A stretch of DNA of 64,000 nucleotides from contig NZ_FRDA01000005.1 of NCBI RefSeq assembly GCF_900143095.1, positions 1 through 64,000 of the forward strand. The letters run 5' to 3'. Below the pieces are notes generated by a model, which was not told the DNA's origin, did not search any database, and worked only from the letters and a program-made list of their open reading frames with translations. A program made the translations under genes and the position numbers. This document shows, piece by piece, positions 55,563 to 64,000 of this stretch (position 1 is its first letter; every line of letters begins with the position of its first letter). The DNA comes from Pseudomonas asturiensis (GTDB lineage: Bacteria > Pseudomonadota > Gammaproteobacteria > Pseudomonadales > Pseudomonadaceae).

Positions 55563-56276
55563 TCAGCTGCCTTTGACAGGCTTGCCGTTCACCGTGCCGT
55601 CCTGCAGCATGATGTTGTATTCCTTGCCGTCGGTCTCGACCTGTTGCAGACGGACCAGCAGGTAATCCCAGTCCTTGGCGAACCACAGCACGGTGATGCG
55701 CTTGCTTTGTGTCGGATCGCGTACGCGCTCGACCTTGATCGCATCGACCTGGCCAGCTTTGGTGTCGACTTTCTCCGAGCCCAGCACGCGGAAGTCGTAA
55801 GTGTCGACTTCATCGCCGTCCACCACCTGATAACTCATGCTCTTCTTGCCGGCAGCCACGTCATGCTGCAAGGCGAGCTGGTAAGTGGATTTGTCGAGAA
55901 TGCCACGGTTGAGCGGCAGCTTGATCGCATCGCCACGGTCGGTGCCGGTCACGAACTTGGTGTTCCAGTCGAACGCCAGGTCCACTTTCTTCGACTTGCC
56001 CAGGCCACTGCGCTCGAAGGTATAGGTCTGCGGCAGCAGGGTTTCCTTGTCGACTTTCAGGGTGCTGACTTCGGTCAGGCTGGCGATCATCATCGACGCC
56101 TTGAAGTTCAGGGTCCAGGTGCCGTTGGGGCCGGCTTCAAGGCTGCGTTCTGCCGTACCGCTCATGGGCAGTTGCTTCCAGTCGGCGGTGTAGCTGGCGG
56201 AGAAGGGTTGAAGGTCTGCGGCCTGTGCAGCAGGCAAGGCGAGCAGAGCGAAAGCGAAGAGCAGAGCGCGACGCAT
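55563..56276 (-). CDS. exported DUF3108 protein
   Basis: The 237-residue protein has a signal peptide (RRALLFAFALLALPAAQA) and the DUF3108 pattern: FSASYTADWKQLPMSGTAER near the start and a C-terminal YNIMLQDGTVNGKPVKG. It is probably a periplasmic protein of beta structure with an unknown role. It lies 8 bases after purN, in the purM-purN transcription unit. Confidence 0.9.
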   Translation of the reverse strand: MRRALLFAFALLALPAAQAADLQPFSASYTADWKQLPMSGTAERSLEAGPNGTWTLNFKASMMIASLTEVSTLKVDKETLLPQTYTFERSGLGKSKKVDLAFDWNTKFVTGTDRGDAIKLPLNRGILDKSTYQLALQHDVAAGKKSMSYQVVDGDEVDTYDFRVLGSEKVDTKAGQVDAIKVERVRDPTQSKRITVLWFAKDWDYLLVRLQQVETDGKEYNIMLQDGTVNGKPVKGS

Positions 56277-56284
56277 AGTATCTC

Positions 56285-56935
56285 CTAGGGTTGAATCAAA
56301 TGGCCGCTGGCCGGGAGTAGCTCATCGTCCAGTAATGCGCCGTTCTCGCCCAGTGTCAGTCTGCCTTCGGCAAACCAGCGTATTGCCAGTGGGTAGATAC
56401 GGTGTTCCTGAACGTGCACCCGTTGCGCAAGCGTGGTGGGCGTGTCGTGCAACTGTACCGAAATAACTGCCTGTACGACCAGAGGGCCGCCATCGAGTTC
56501 CTCGGTCACGAAATGCACGCTGCAACCATGTTCGGCATCGCCGGCCTCCAGCACCCGCTGATGGGTGTGCAGACCTTTGTAGCGCGGCAGCAGGGAAGGG
56601 TGGATGTTGAGCAGGCGACCCTGGTAGTGGCGGACGAAGCCCGCGCTGAGGATGCGCATGAAACCGGCCAGTACCACCAGCCGGGGCTGGAAGGCGTCGA
56701 TCAGCTCGACCAGCGCGGCATCGAAGGCTTCGCGTCCGTCATACGCCTTGTGGTCCAGCACGCAGGTCTCGATGCCTGCGTCTCTGGCGCGTTGCAGGCC
56801 GAAGGCATCATCACGGTTGGAGATGACAGCGCGGATGCGGACGGGGCTGGCCCCGTCCCTGAAACTGTCGATCATCGCTTGCAGGTTGCCACCGGTGCCG
56901 GAAAGCAGCACCACGACATCGCAGGTGGCTGACAT
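56285..56935 (-). CDS. purN: phosphoribosylglycinamide formyltransferase
   Basis: PurN formylates GAR with 10-formyl-THF in purine synthesis. The 216-residue protein has the nucleotide loop LLSGTGGNLQAMID, the folate-site segment LAGFMRIL, and the catalytic Asn/His of NIHPSLLPRYKG. The start codon shares one base with the purM stop. Confidence 0.96.
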   Translation of the reverse strand: MSATCDVVVLLSGTGGNLQAMIDSFRDGASPVRIRAVISNRDDAFGLQRARDAGIETCVLDHKAYDGREAFDAALVELIDAFQPRLVVLAGFMRILSAGFVRHYQGRLLNIHPSLLPRYKGLHTHQRVLEAGDAEHGCSVHFVTEELDGGPLVVQAVISVQLHDTPTTLAQRVHVQEHRIYPLAIRWFAEGRLTLGENGALLDDELLPASGHLIQP

Positions 56936-57993
56936 CAATGCGCCTTGAGGTTTTTCAGCTCGACTTGCGCTGCACCTTCGGCGGCAGTGGCGATCTGGCC
57001 GATCACCCATGGCTGCTCGCCCGCTTCGCGCAGCACGTTCAGCGCGGTTTCGACATGCTCCTGCGCCACGCAGATCACCATGCCCACGCCGCAGTTCAGC
57101 ACGCGGTGCATTTCGTTTTCCTCAACGTTGCCCTGCTGCTGCAACCAGTCGAATACGGCCGGACGCTGCCAGCTGGCGACGTCGACCACGGCCTGAGCGC
57201 CTTGTGGCAGAACGCGCGGGATGTTGTCCAGCAGGCCACCACCGGTGATGTGGGCCATGGCCTTGACGGCACCGGTTTCCTTGATGAGCTTGAGCAACGG
57301 CTTCACGTAGATGCGGGTCGGGGCCATCAGCAGTTCGGTCAATGGTTTGCCGTCCAGCTGGATGTTCTCGATGTCGGCACCCGCCACTTCGATGATCTTG
57401 CGGATCAGCGAGTAACCGTTGGAGTGCGGGCCGGAAGACGGCAGTGCCAGCAGCGCGTCGCCAGCAGCGACCTTGGTGCCGTCGATGATTTCAGCTTTCT
57501 CGACGACGCCAACGCAGAAACCGGCCAGGTCGTAGTCTTCGCCTTCGTACATGCCTGGCATTTCAGCGGTTTCACCGCCCACCAGCGAGCAACCGGCCAG
57601 TTCGCAGCCAGCGCCGATGCCGGTCACGACCTGAGCGGCGGTGTCGACGTTCAGTTTGCCGGTGGCGTAGTAGTCCAGGAAGAACAGCGGCTCGGCACCG
57701 CAGACCACCAGGTCGTTGACGCACATGGCCACCAGGTCGATGCCGATGCTGTCGTGTTTGTTCAGGTTCAGCGCCAGGCGCAGCTTGGTGCCGACGCCGT
57801 CGGTGCCGGAAACCAGCACGGGTTGCTTGTAGCCAGCCGGGATTTCGCAGAGGGCGCCGAAACCTCCCAGGCCGCCCATGACTTCCGGACGCTTGGTGCG
57901 CTTGGCCACGCTCTTGATGCGTTCGACCAATGCTTCACCGGCGTCGATGTCTACACCGGCGTCTTTGTAGCTCAGGGAGGGTTGCTTGCTCAT
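56935..57993 (-). CDS. purM: phosphoribosylformylglycinamidine cyclo-ligase
   Basis: PurM closes the imidazole ring to AIR using ATP. The 352-residue protein begins [20 protein letters not shown] and has [23 protein letters not shown] and [16 protein letters not shown]. It heads the purM-purN-DUF3108 unit. Confidence 0.97.
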   Translation of the reverse strand: MSKQPSLSYKDAGVDIDAGEALVERIKSVAKRTKRPEVMGGLGGFGALCEIPAGYKQPVLVSGTDGVGTKLRLALNLNKHDSIGIDLVAMCVNDLVVCGAEPLFFLDYYATGKLNVDTAAQVVTGIGAGCELAGCSLVGGETAEMPGMYEGEDYDLAGFCVGVVEKAEIIDGTKVAAGDALLALPSSGPHSNGYSLIRKIIEVAGADIENIQLDGKPLTELLMAPTRIYVKPLLKLIKETGAVKAMAHITGGGLLDNIPRVLPQGAQAVVDVASWQRPAVFDWLQQQGNVEENEMHRVLNCGVGMVICVAQEHVETALNVLREAGEQPWVIGQIATAAEGAAQVELKNLKAH

Positions 57994-58276
57994 AAAAAAT
58001 CCAGGCCTTTAGGGGGGATTCGGAGGTATCGACCGCTGCAGTGGGTCCCGTTCAGCAAGGCGCCAGGTGCGCAGTGCCAGGTTGGGTCATCGCGATTGCC
58101 GGTCTGCGAAGGCGCGCGATTTTATCAGGCTTGCCTTCGTGGGGCCATCCTTGCGCCGACGGTAGGAGGGCGTTCTACAAAATAAACCGCGCAGGGTGAG
58201 CCCTGTCGGTTCGTCTGCAAACGTTTAGGGTGTACTTTAAAGGGGGATTGAATGAATGGTGGCGAACCGCTGTCCT
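57994..58276. other. purM upstream region
   Basis: The stretch should hold the purM promoter. No further gene or known riboswitch fold was recognised. Confidence 0.4.
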
Positions 58277-58418
58277 AGGCTCTGTACGTAAAGTGCTGCG
58301 CTCGGTGATGCTGCGTTAAAAACAGGCTCGGAATGCTCATTTACAACACGTAGACTCCGCTTCCTCGCCTGTTTTTGCCTTGCCTGACCTTCGCTCGCCG
58401 ACTTTACGTACAGAGCCT
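58277..58418. mobile_element. MITE-like element with 18-bp terminal inverted repeats
   Basis: AGGCTCTGTACGTAAAGT at the left and its exact inverse at 58401-58418 bound a 142-base element without a gene. A second internal inverted pair (AAAAACAGGC and GCCTGTTTTT) lies within. The layout suggests a non-autonomous transposable element mobilised by a transposase elsewhere; no target duplication is evident. It sits 70 bases upstream of the DUF2066 gene. Confidence 0.65.
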
Positions 58419-58488
58419 GGGCTTATCACGCCATTCGAACCCCTCCTGAGACTGCTGTTCTTTACTTTTTTCCGTTCGGGAACTGTCC

Positions 58489-59577
58489 ATGCGTTTTTCC
58501 AGAATTCTTTTAGTCGGCTGCCTGTCCCTGTTCAGCCTGCCGACCCTCGCCGAAACAGTGAACAATCTCTATCAGGTACGCGAACCGGTCAGCGGCCAGT
58601 CGCCTGATGAACGTACACGGGCCACTCAGGCGGCCGTCGACACACTGGTATTGCGCCTGACCGGCGACGCCAAGGCCGCTCAAGGGGCGGCAATCGCTGC
58701 GCTGCGCAAGGATCCCCAGCAGATCATCAGCCAATACGGCTATGAAGCGGGGCCGCCTGAAACCCTGCTGGTCGATTTCGACCCGGCCACCACTGATCGT
58801 GCACTGCGCCAGGCGGGTCTGCCGATCTGGGGCAGTAACCGCCCGTCGATCCTGGGCTGGTGGCTGAATGACTCGGTCGAAGGCTCCAATCTCGTCGGCG
58901 ACGGTCAGGCATCGGCCGAGCCGCTGCGCCGCGCTGCCCAGCACCGGGGGCTGCCGCTGCGTTTGCCGCTGGCTGACCTGAGCGAGCAGGGCATCGGCAC
59001 CGCCAAGACACTGGAGGGCACCGACGCTGCGCCGCTCAAGGAAGCGTCGGAGCGCTATGGTGCCGATGCGATTCTGGCGGTGCATGCCCGCGAGGAAGCC
59101 GGGCAATGGCAAGGCAAGTGGCGTCTGTGGCTGGGTGAGCAGCGCGAGCAGGGCGCCGCGACCGGCGCCAGTTCCGAGGCGTTGGCCGATGCGGTGATGC
59201 TGGCAGTCAGTCAGCGTCTGGCCCCACGTTTCGTGGCCAAACCAGGGGAAGCCACCGGCCTGCTCATGCAGGTGCAGGGCATGAACCTTGAGCGTTACGC
59301 GCAACTGCTGCAGTTACTCGATCCGTTCGGGGTACGCGTGAAGCTGGTCGAAGGGGATCGCGTGACATTCGAAGTCAACGGCAGCGCCGATCAGCTTCGT
59401 TCGCAAATGTCGCTGGCTAAACTTCAGGAAGTGCCGGCGAGCGAGGCGGCTGCAACGGCAACACCGCCTGCGCCTGCTGCACCGGTCGATGCGTCCGCAC
59501 CTGCCACGGCACCTGCATCGGCGACAGCTCCCATGATTGTCCCGGCGGCTGCGCCACAACTGTATTTCCGCTGGTAA
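58489..59577 (+). CDS. exported DUF2066 protein
   Basis: The 362-residue protein has a signal peptide (MRFSRILLVGCLSLFSLPTLA, given by ends) and the DUF2066 region (TQAAVDTLVLRLTGDAKA; VDFDPATTDRALRQAGLPIW). The last ~50 residues are Ala/Pro-rich and low complexity before a final QLYFRW. It is probably periplasmic; function unknown. It precedes the PerM-like gene. Confidence 0.88.
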   Translation: MRFSRILLVGCLSLFSLPTLAETVNNLYQVREPVSGQSPDERTRATQAAVDTLVLRLTGDAKAAQGAAIAALRKDPQQIISQYGYEAGPPETLLVDFDPATTDRALRQAGLPIWGSNRPSILGWWLNDSVEGSNLVGDGQASAEPLRRAAQHRGLPLRLPLADLSEQGIGTAKTLEGTDAAPLKEASERYGADAILAVHAREEAGQWQGKWRLWLGEQREQGAATGASSEALADAVMLAVSQRLAPRFVAKPGEATGLLMQVQGMNLERYAQLLQLLDPFGVRVKLVEGDRVTFEVNGSADQLRSQMSLAKLQEVPASEAAATATPPAPAAPVDASAPATAPASATAPMIVPAAAPQLYFRW

Positions 59578-59615
59578 TCCGGCAAGCGCACTTTTACTTG
59601 GGTTGAGAGACATTG

Positions 59616-60689
59616 ATGACTGATACGCGACGTTGGTTCTGGATCGGCGGACTGGCCCTTGTGGTGGTATTCGTGGTGCTGCTGCACACGATCCTCACCC
59701 CGTTTCTGGTGGCGCTGTTACTGGCCTACATGGGCGATCCGCTGGTGGATCGCCTGGAGCGGGCGGGGATGTCGCGCACGCTTAGCGTGGTGGCGGTCTT
59801 TGGCCTGTTCACACTGGTGCTGATGGCGCTGCTGCTGGTGCTGGTGCCGATGCTCGCCAAGCAGTTGTATCGGTTGTACGAGCTGGCACCGCAGATGCTC
59901 GACTGGCTACAGCATTCCGCCTTACCGTGGGTGCAGGCCAAGTTCGGGCTGTCTGACGGGTTCTGGAAGTTCGACAAGATCAAGGCTGCGTTGTCCGAGC
60001 ACATGGGACAGGCGGGCGACATCGTTTCCATCGTCCTGTCGCAGGCCACGGCGTCGAGTCTGGCGCTGATCGGCTGGCTGACCAATCTGGTGCTGATCCC
60101 GGTGGTGTGCTTCTACCTGCTGCGCGACTGGGACGTGATGATGGGCAAGATTCGCGGTCTGTTGCCTCGTCAACGCGAAGGGCAGATCGTCAAGCTGGCG
60201 GGTGAGTGTCATGAAGTGCTGGGCGCGTTCATTCGCGGCCAGTTGCTGGTCATGGTCGGCCTTGGCGTGATCTACGCTGCGGGTCTGATGCTGGTCGGGC
60301 TGGAGCTGGGGTTGTTGATCGGTGTGATCGCCGGTCTTGCGGCCATCGTGCCTTATATGGGGTTCGTGATCGGGATCGGTTCGGCGCTGGTGGCCGGTTT
60401 GTTCCAGTTCGGCGGCGATCTGTATCCGATGATGGGCATCGTAGCGGTGTTCATGATCGGCCAGGCGCTGGAAGGCATGGTGCTCACCCCCTTGCTGGTG
60501 GGCGATCGCATCGGTCTGCACCCGGTGGCGGTGATCTTCGCGATCCTTGCCGGTGGCGAACTGTTCGGCTTTACCGGCATCCTGCTGGCCTTGCCGGTAG
60601 CGGCCGTGATCATGGTGCTGGTGCGCCATGTTCATGACGTTTACAAGGATTCGGAAATCTACGCCGGGGCCGAAGACCCCGATTTGTGA
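59616..60689 (+). CDS. AI-2E family (PerM-like) permease
   Basis: The 357-residue membrane protein has about eight helices with the family segments TPFLVALLLAYMGDPLVDRLER and GFTGILLALPVAAVIMVL near the end. Members include AI-2 exporters, Na+/H+ antiporters and proteins of unknown cargo. A TTG at 59613 directly precedes the ATG. Confidence 0.88.
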   Translation: MTDTRRWFWIGGLALVVVFVVLLHTILTPFLVALLLAYMGDPLVDRLERAGMSRTLSVVAVFGLFTLVLMALLLVLVPMLAKQLYRLYELAPQMLDWLQHSALPWVQAKFGLSDGFWKFDKIKAALSEHMGQAGDIVSIVLSQATASSLALIGWLTNLVLIPVVCFYLLRDWDVMMGKIRGLLPRQREGQIVKLAGECHEVLGAFIRGQLLVMVGLGVIYAAGLMLVGLELGLLIGVIAGLAAIVPYMGFVIGIGSALVAGLFQFGGDLYPMMGIVAVFMIGQALEGMVLTPLLVGDRIGLHPVAVIFAILAGGELFGFTGILLALPVAAVIMVLVRHVHDVYKDSEIYAGAEDPDL

Positions 60690-60906
60690 GGGCTTTTGAG
60701 CCTTGATGCCATGAACCTCTTGATGGGCAGATGCGTTGTCCATCGAGAGGCGCAAAACACCGAATACGTACCTTCGCTTTACACGGCCTGACGCAACCCT
60801 TTGATTTTGCTTGGGGTCTGTCGCATTGTGCGACCAGCGTCACGGGTATAAACTTTGCGCACTTTACACAGAGGCCCTTGGCGGTTCGCATGAACCGCTA
60901 GTCAGC

Positions 60907-61611
60907 ATGAAACCGATTCAGCTGCCCCTGAGTGTGCGTCTGCGTGATGACGCCACTTTCGTCAATTACTATCCAGGCGCCAATGCCGCTGCACTCGGCT
61001 ATGTCGAGCGGCTGTGCGAAGCCGACGCCGGGTGGACGGAAAGCCTCATCTATCTATGGGGCAAGGACGGGGTGGGGCGCACGCATCTGCTGCAGGCGGC
61101 CTGCCTGCGGTTCGAGCAGATGGGCGAGCCTGCGGTTTATCTGCCGTTGGCCGAAGTCATTGATGAAGGCATCGAGCTGTTCGATCATCTGGAACAGTAC
61201 GAGCTGGTGTGCCTGGACGACCTGCAGGCGGTGGTTGGCAAGCCAGAGTGGGAAGAGGCCCTGTTCCATCTGTTCAACCGCCTGCGTGACAGTGGCCGAC
61301 GCCTGTTGATTGCGGCGTCCAAGTCGCCACGTGAACTGCCGGTCAAGCTACCGGACCTCAAGTCTCGCCTGACCATGGCGCTGGTGTTCCAGATGCGTGG
61401 CCTGTCCGATGAAGACAAGCTGCGTGCCCTGCAACTGCGTGCCTCGCGCCGCGGCCTGCACCTGACCGACGAAGTCGGGCATTTCATCCTCACGCGCGGC
61501 ACCCGCAGCATGAGCGCGCTGTTCGAATTGCTGGAGCGCCTGGACCAGGCGTCGCTTCAGGAGAAGCGCAAGCTCACCATTCCCTTTCTCAAAGAGACGC
61601 TTGGGTGGTAG
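60907..61611 (+). CDS. hda: DnaA regulatory inactivator Hda
   Basis: Hda, with the sliding clamp, stimulates ATP hydrolysis by DnaA after initiation. The 234-residue protein starts with the clamp-binding motif QLPLSVRL, followed by a DnaA-like AAA+ domain with LWGKDGVGRTHLLQAA (Walker A-like) and LVCLDDLQAV (Walker B). The window also has a DnaA box at the nrdA promoter, a possible Hda-linked target. Confidence 0.94.
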   Translation: MKPIQLPLSVRLRDDATFVNYYPGANAAALGYVERLCEADAGWTESLIYLWGKDGVGRTHLLQAACLRFEQMGEPAVYLPLAEVIDEGIELFDHLEQYELVCLDDLQAVVGKPEWEEALFHLFNRLRDSGRRLLIAASKSPRELPVKLPDLKSRLTMALVFQMRGLSDEDKLRALQLRASRRGLHLTDEVGHFILTRGTRSMSALFELLERLDQASLQEKRKLTIPFLKETLGW

Positions 61612-62369
61612 ACGAGGCGCTGTTGCTCCAAACGGCAGCCGCACTGCGTCATGCACAGCGGATCCTGATCATTACCGGTGCAGGTCTTTCGGCCGATTCA
61701 GGTTTGCCGACCTACCGTGGCGTTGGCGGGCTCTATAACGGCAGAACCGACGATGGCCTGCCGATAGAGGTGGCGTTGTCCGGGCCGATGCTGCGCCGCG
61801 ATCCTGCGTTGTGCTGGAAGTACATCGCCCAACTGGGCAAGGCCTGTCTGGGTGGCCAGCCCAACTCTGCGCATTACGCCATCGCTCAATTGCAGCGCAT
61901 CAAACCTGAGTGCTGGGTGCTGACCCAAAACGTCGATGGCTACCATCGCGCCGCCGGTAGCCCTCCAGACAGGCTGATCGAGATCCATGGGCAGATGTCG
62001 CCGCTGTTCTGCCAGTCGTGCGGCGCGCAGGATGCAGGGCTGAGTGAACACCTCGATCGCCCTTTGCCGCCGCTGTGCTCCATCTGTGGTGGCGTTTTGC
62101 GACCGTCCGTCGTTCTTTTTCAGGAAATGCTCCCGGAACGAGCCCTGGAAACACTGTATGAACAACTGGCTAAAGGCTATGACGCCGTGGTGAGCATCGG
62201 CACCACGGCGAGCTTCCCGTATATCCATGAACCTGTGATCAGGACCCGGGTTTCCGGGGGTTTTACGGCGGAAATCAATCCTGAGCCAACCGATCACAGC
62301 GCGCAAATGGACGTCTTTTTGAAGTGCAGGGCGGCACATGTCATGGAAAAACTGATAAGTCACATTTAG
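61605..62369 (+). CDS. sirtuin-type NAD-dependent deacylase
   Basis: The 254-residue protein has the sirtuin NAD-binding motif ITGAGLSADSGLPTYRG, the TQNVDGYHRAAG segment, the catalytic His in EIHGQMSPLFC and the zinc Cys pairs CQSCG and CSICG. The GTG start overlaps hda by 7 bases, so the two are coupled. Substrate acyl type is not determined. Confidence 0.92.
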   Translation: MVDEALLLQTAAALRHAQRILIITGAGLSADSGLPTYRGVGGLYNGRTDDGLPIEVALSGPMLRRDPALCWKYIAQLGKACLGGQPNSAHYAIAQLQRIKPECWVLTQNVDGYHRAAGSPPDRLIEIHGQMSPLFCQSCGAQDAGLSEHLDRPLPPLCSICGGVLRPSVVLFQEMLPERALETLYEQLAKGYDAVVSIGTTASFPYIHEPVIRTRVSGGFTAEINPEPTDHSAQMDVFLKCRAAHVMEKLISHI

Positions 62370-62444
62370 TTCGATTGAATTTGCAAATCACTTTCATAGC
62401 GGGCATAGTCTCGCCTTCTTAACAGTTCAGCCACGGTCGTGCTC

Positions 62445-63167
62445 ATGCAAGTTGTTCGCTTCGCACCCCTCGTGCCACTCGCACTCGTTACGTTCCTGTT
62501 CGGTTGCTCGGCCAATATGCCGGTTGCGCAGCACGATCAGGTTCAGCCAAAGCCTCGTTACCAGAACACCGTCACTGCACAGTCCGCTGCCCATCGCGCC
62601 GACGCCGCCACCCTGCAGGACGAACTGGCCACCGAAGACGAGCTGGCTCAGTTCTCTGACAACCAATCCTACAAACTGCCGGTTCTGGCCGACAGTATCC
62701 TTGAACGTGGCAAGGCCCTGATCGGTACGCGTTACCAGTTCGGCGGCACGTCGACCCGTTCGGGTTTCGATTGCAGCGGTTTCATCGGCTACCTGTTTCG
62801 TGAAGAGGCTGGCATGAACCTGCCACGCTCCACGCGCGAAATGATCAACGTCGATGCACCTCTGGTCTCGCGTAACAATCTCAAACCGGGTGATCTGCTG
62901 TTCTTCAGCACACGCGGCCGTGGACGTGTCAGCCATGCGGCGATCTACGCAGGCAACGACCAGTTCATTCATTCCAGCAGCCGTCGCAGTGGCGGTGTGC
63001 GCATCGACAGCCTCGATGACGCCTACTGGAGCAAGACCTTCATCGAAGCCAAGCGTCCGCTGGCAATGGCTCCTGGCACGGTTGCCGTGAAAGCCCCTGT
63101 CGAAGCCACGCAGACAACCGCCATGACTTCGACTACAGTCAAGACCGTCGTAAAACGCCGTAAATAA
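62445..63167 (+). CDS. NlpC/P60 lipoprotein peptidase 1
   Basis: The 240-residue protein has a lipoprotein signal (FLFGC) and an NlpC/P60 domain with the catalytic Cys in GFDCSGFIGYLF and the His in VSHAAIYAG. It should cleave peptidoglycan stem peptides in the periplasm. The C-terminal tail is Thr/Val/Lys-rich. An in-frame GTG lies two codons before the ATG. Confidence 0.92.
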   Translation: MQVVRFAPLVPLALVTFLFGCSANMPVAQHDQVQPKPRYQNTVTAQSAAHRADAATLQDELATEDELAQFSDNQSYKLPVLADSILERGKALIGTRYQFGGTSTRSGFDCSGFIGYLFREEAGMNLPRSTREMINVDAPLVSRNNLKPGDLLFFSTRGRGRVSHAAIYAGNDQFIHSSSRRSGGVRIDSLDDAYWSKTFIEAKRPLAMAPGTVAVKAPVEATQTTAMTSTTVKTVVKRRK

Positions 63168-63173
63168 TGGGAT

Positions 63174-63206
63174 ACGCAGACAGGCCAGTGGCCTGTCTGC
63201 GTTTTT
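63174..63206 (+). terminator. terminator after NlpC/P60 gene 1
   Basis: ACGCAGACAGGCC and GGCCTGTCTGCGT form a 13-bp stem with a 3-base loop followed by TTTT. It separates two tandem paralogous genes, implying separate promoters. Confidence 0.92.
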
Positions 63207-63253
63207 GAGCTTCTCGGCAGCGTAAGCCGCATCCAGATCAGGTTGTTGTGGTT

Positions 63254-63799
63254 ATGTCGATTGCTTTGCGCCTGATGGTTCTTTCCTTGGCTGCGTTGCT
63301 GGGCGCTTGTGCCAGCGCACCGCCGCCGCCTGCCTCGCCGCGGATCGTTCAGCGTCCGGTGGTCACCGCACCTCCCCAGATTCTTTCTCCGGCTGCCGAA
63401 GACGTGCTGTTTCGTGCGTTGGGTCTGGTTGGCACGCCTTACCGCTGGGGTGGCAACACGCCGGATTCGGGTTTCGATTGCAGTGGTCTGATCGGCTATG
63501 TCTATCGTGATGCGGCCGGTATCTCGCTGCCTCGTTCGACCCGCGACATGGTCGTGATGGGCGCGCCAGATGTGCGCCGCGAGCAATTGCAGTCAGGGGA
63601 TCTGGTGTTCTTCGCCACCTCGGGTGGCTCGCAGGTCTCCCATGCCGGCATCTACGTCGGGGAGGGCCGCTTCGTACATGCCCCTGCCACCGGCGGCACC
63701 GTCAAGCTCGACAGCCTCGACAAACCGTATTGGCAGAAAGCCTACCTCAACGCCAAGCGTGTGATCCAGCCGTCGAACCTGGCGCAGAATCGTCCCTGA
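63254..63799 (+). CDS. NlpC/P60 lipoprotein peptidase 2
   Basis: The 181-residue protein has a lipoprotein signal (lipobox LLGAC) and an NlpC/P60 domain with GFDCSGLIGYVY and VSHAGIYVG. It is a shorter paralogue of the gene just upstream. An in-frame GTG at 63248 lies two codons before the chosen ATG. It presumably acts on peptidoglycan. Confidence 0.92.
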   Translation: MSIALRLMVLSLAALLGACASAPPPPASPRIVQRPVVTAPPQILSPAAEDVLFRALGLVGTPYRWGGNTPDSGFDCSGLIGYVYRDAAGISLPRSTRDMVVMGAPDVRREQLQSGDLVFFATSGGSQVSHAGIYVGEGRFVHAPATGGTVKLDSLDKPYWQKAYLNAKRVIQPSNLAQNRP

Positions 63800-63856
63800 T
63801 TACAGCCGTTTCGATGGTGCAAGCGCCTGCCGATGTCTGGCAGTTGGCAGGGAGTT

Positions 63857-63945
63857 TGGGAGGCGGCTTGTCGGCGATTCGGTTTCTTAGCCAGCGCTCT
63901 CAGCGCCTGAAATAGCCCCATCGCCGGCAAAGCCGCCTCCCACAA
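63857..63945. repeat. inverted REP pair
   Basis: tgggaggcggcttgtcggcg at the left and cgccggcaaagccgcctccc at the right, between the NlpC/P60 gene and the gene running in from the right edge. Confidence 0.8.
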
Positions 63946-63970
63946 ACTTACTCCCTGAGGCCTCTTCTAT

Positions 63971-64000
63971 CTACTGAGCCGCCTTCACCGACGTCACCCG
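63971..64000 (-). CDS. possible C-terminal end of a gene beyond the window
   Basis: On the − strand the last nine codons read RVTSVKAAQ and then a TAG. They lie just past a REP pair, the usual position for a gene end. Too little is visible to name the gene. Confidence 0.35.
   Translation of the reverse strand, partial: RVTSVKAAQ

Overview
The window looks like a chromosomal segment of a Pseudomonas syringae-group bacterium. Support comes from the gene order ldhA-gacS-cysM-rlmD-relA-mazG and purM-purN, a class Ia NrdA with two ATP-cones, a PhoPQ pair, an AdrA-type diguanylate cyclase, and many Pseudomonas REP-type palindromes carrying the ggcggcttgccggcga core. No rRNA, tRNA or CRISPR array was seen.

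Layout. Positions 1-22.9 kb are a patchwork of accessory DNA. They hold the 3' end of an IS5-family element, two unrecognised genes in AT-richer DNA, and a MASE2-GGDEF cyclase. These are followed by a LysR/MFS divergent pair, an Aer-like chemoreceptor, and an orphan type VI Hcp gene overlapping a DUF4225-like putative toxin and a small membrane protein. Next come a probable phosphonate biosynthetic cluster (about 12.0-19.7 kb) and an McrBC-type restriction system (20.0-22.8 kb). From 22.9 kb on the genes are mostly core: nrdB, an orphan yhfG-type antitoxin, nrdA with a long structured leader, an RstAB-like two-component system, a FhuF-like reductase, a phosphopantetheinyl transferase, a PhoP-PhoQ operon, dctA, sprT, ttcA, wrbA/arsC, a TlpA-like lipoprotein, ldhA, gacS, cysM, rlmD, relA, mazG, purN, purM, a PerM-like permease, hda, a sirtuin and two NlpC/P60 lipoproteins.

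Most interesting system. The 12.0-19.7 kb cluster encodes a PEP mutase with the diagnostic EDK-x5-NS motif, a class I PLP aminotransferase, and two collinear heme-oxygenase-like diiron oxidase (HDO) paralogues. It also encodes a fosmidomycin-resistance-like exporter, a second MFS exporter translationally coupled to the first HDO gene, and a divergent LysR regulator. It has no phosphonopyruvate decarboxylase. The working model is PEP to phosphonopyruvate to phosphonoalanine, then tailoring by one or both HDO enzymes and export. The product is unknown.

Other notable points: the Hcp/DUF4225/membrane-protein trio as a candidate T6SS effector-immunity set; a nrdA control region combining a DnaA box, a NrdR-like box and a leader hairpin with a T-tract; four tandem PhoP half-sites ahead of a small secreted protein that occupies the position oprH has in P. 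aeruginosa; and a 142-bp terminal-inverted-repeat element upstream of a DUF2066 gene.
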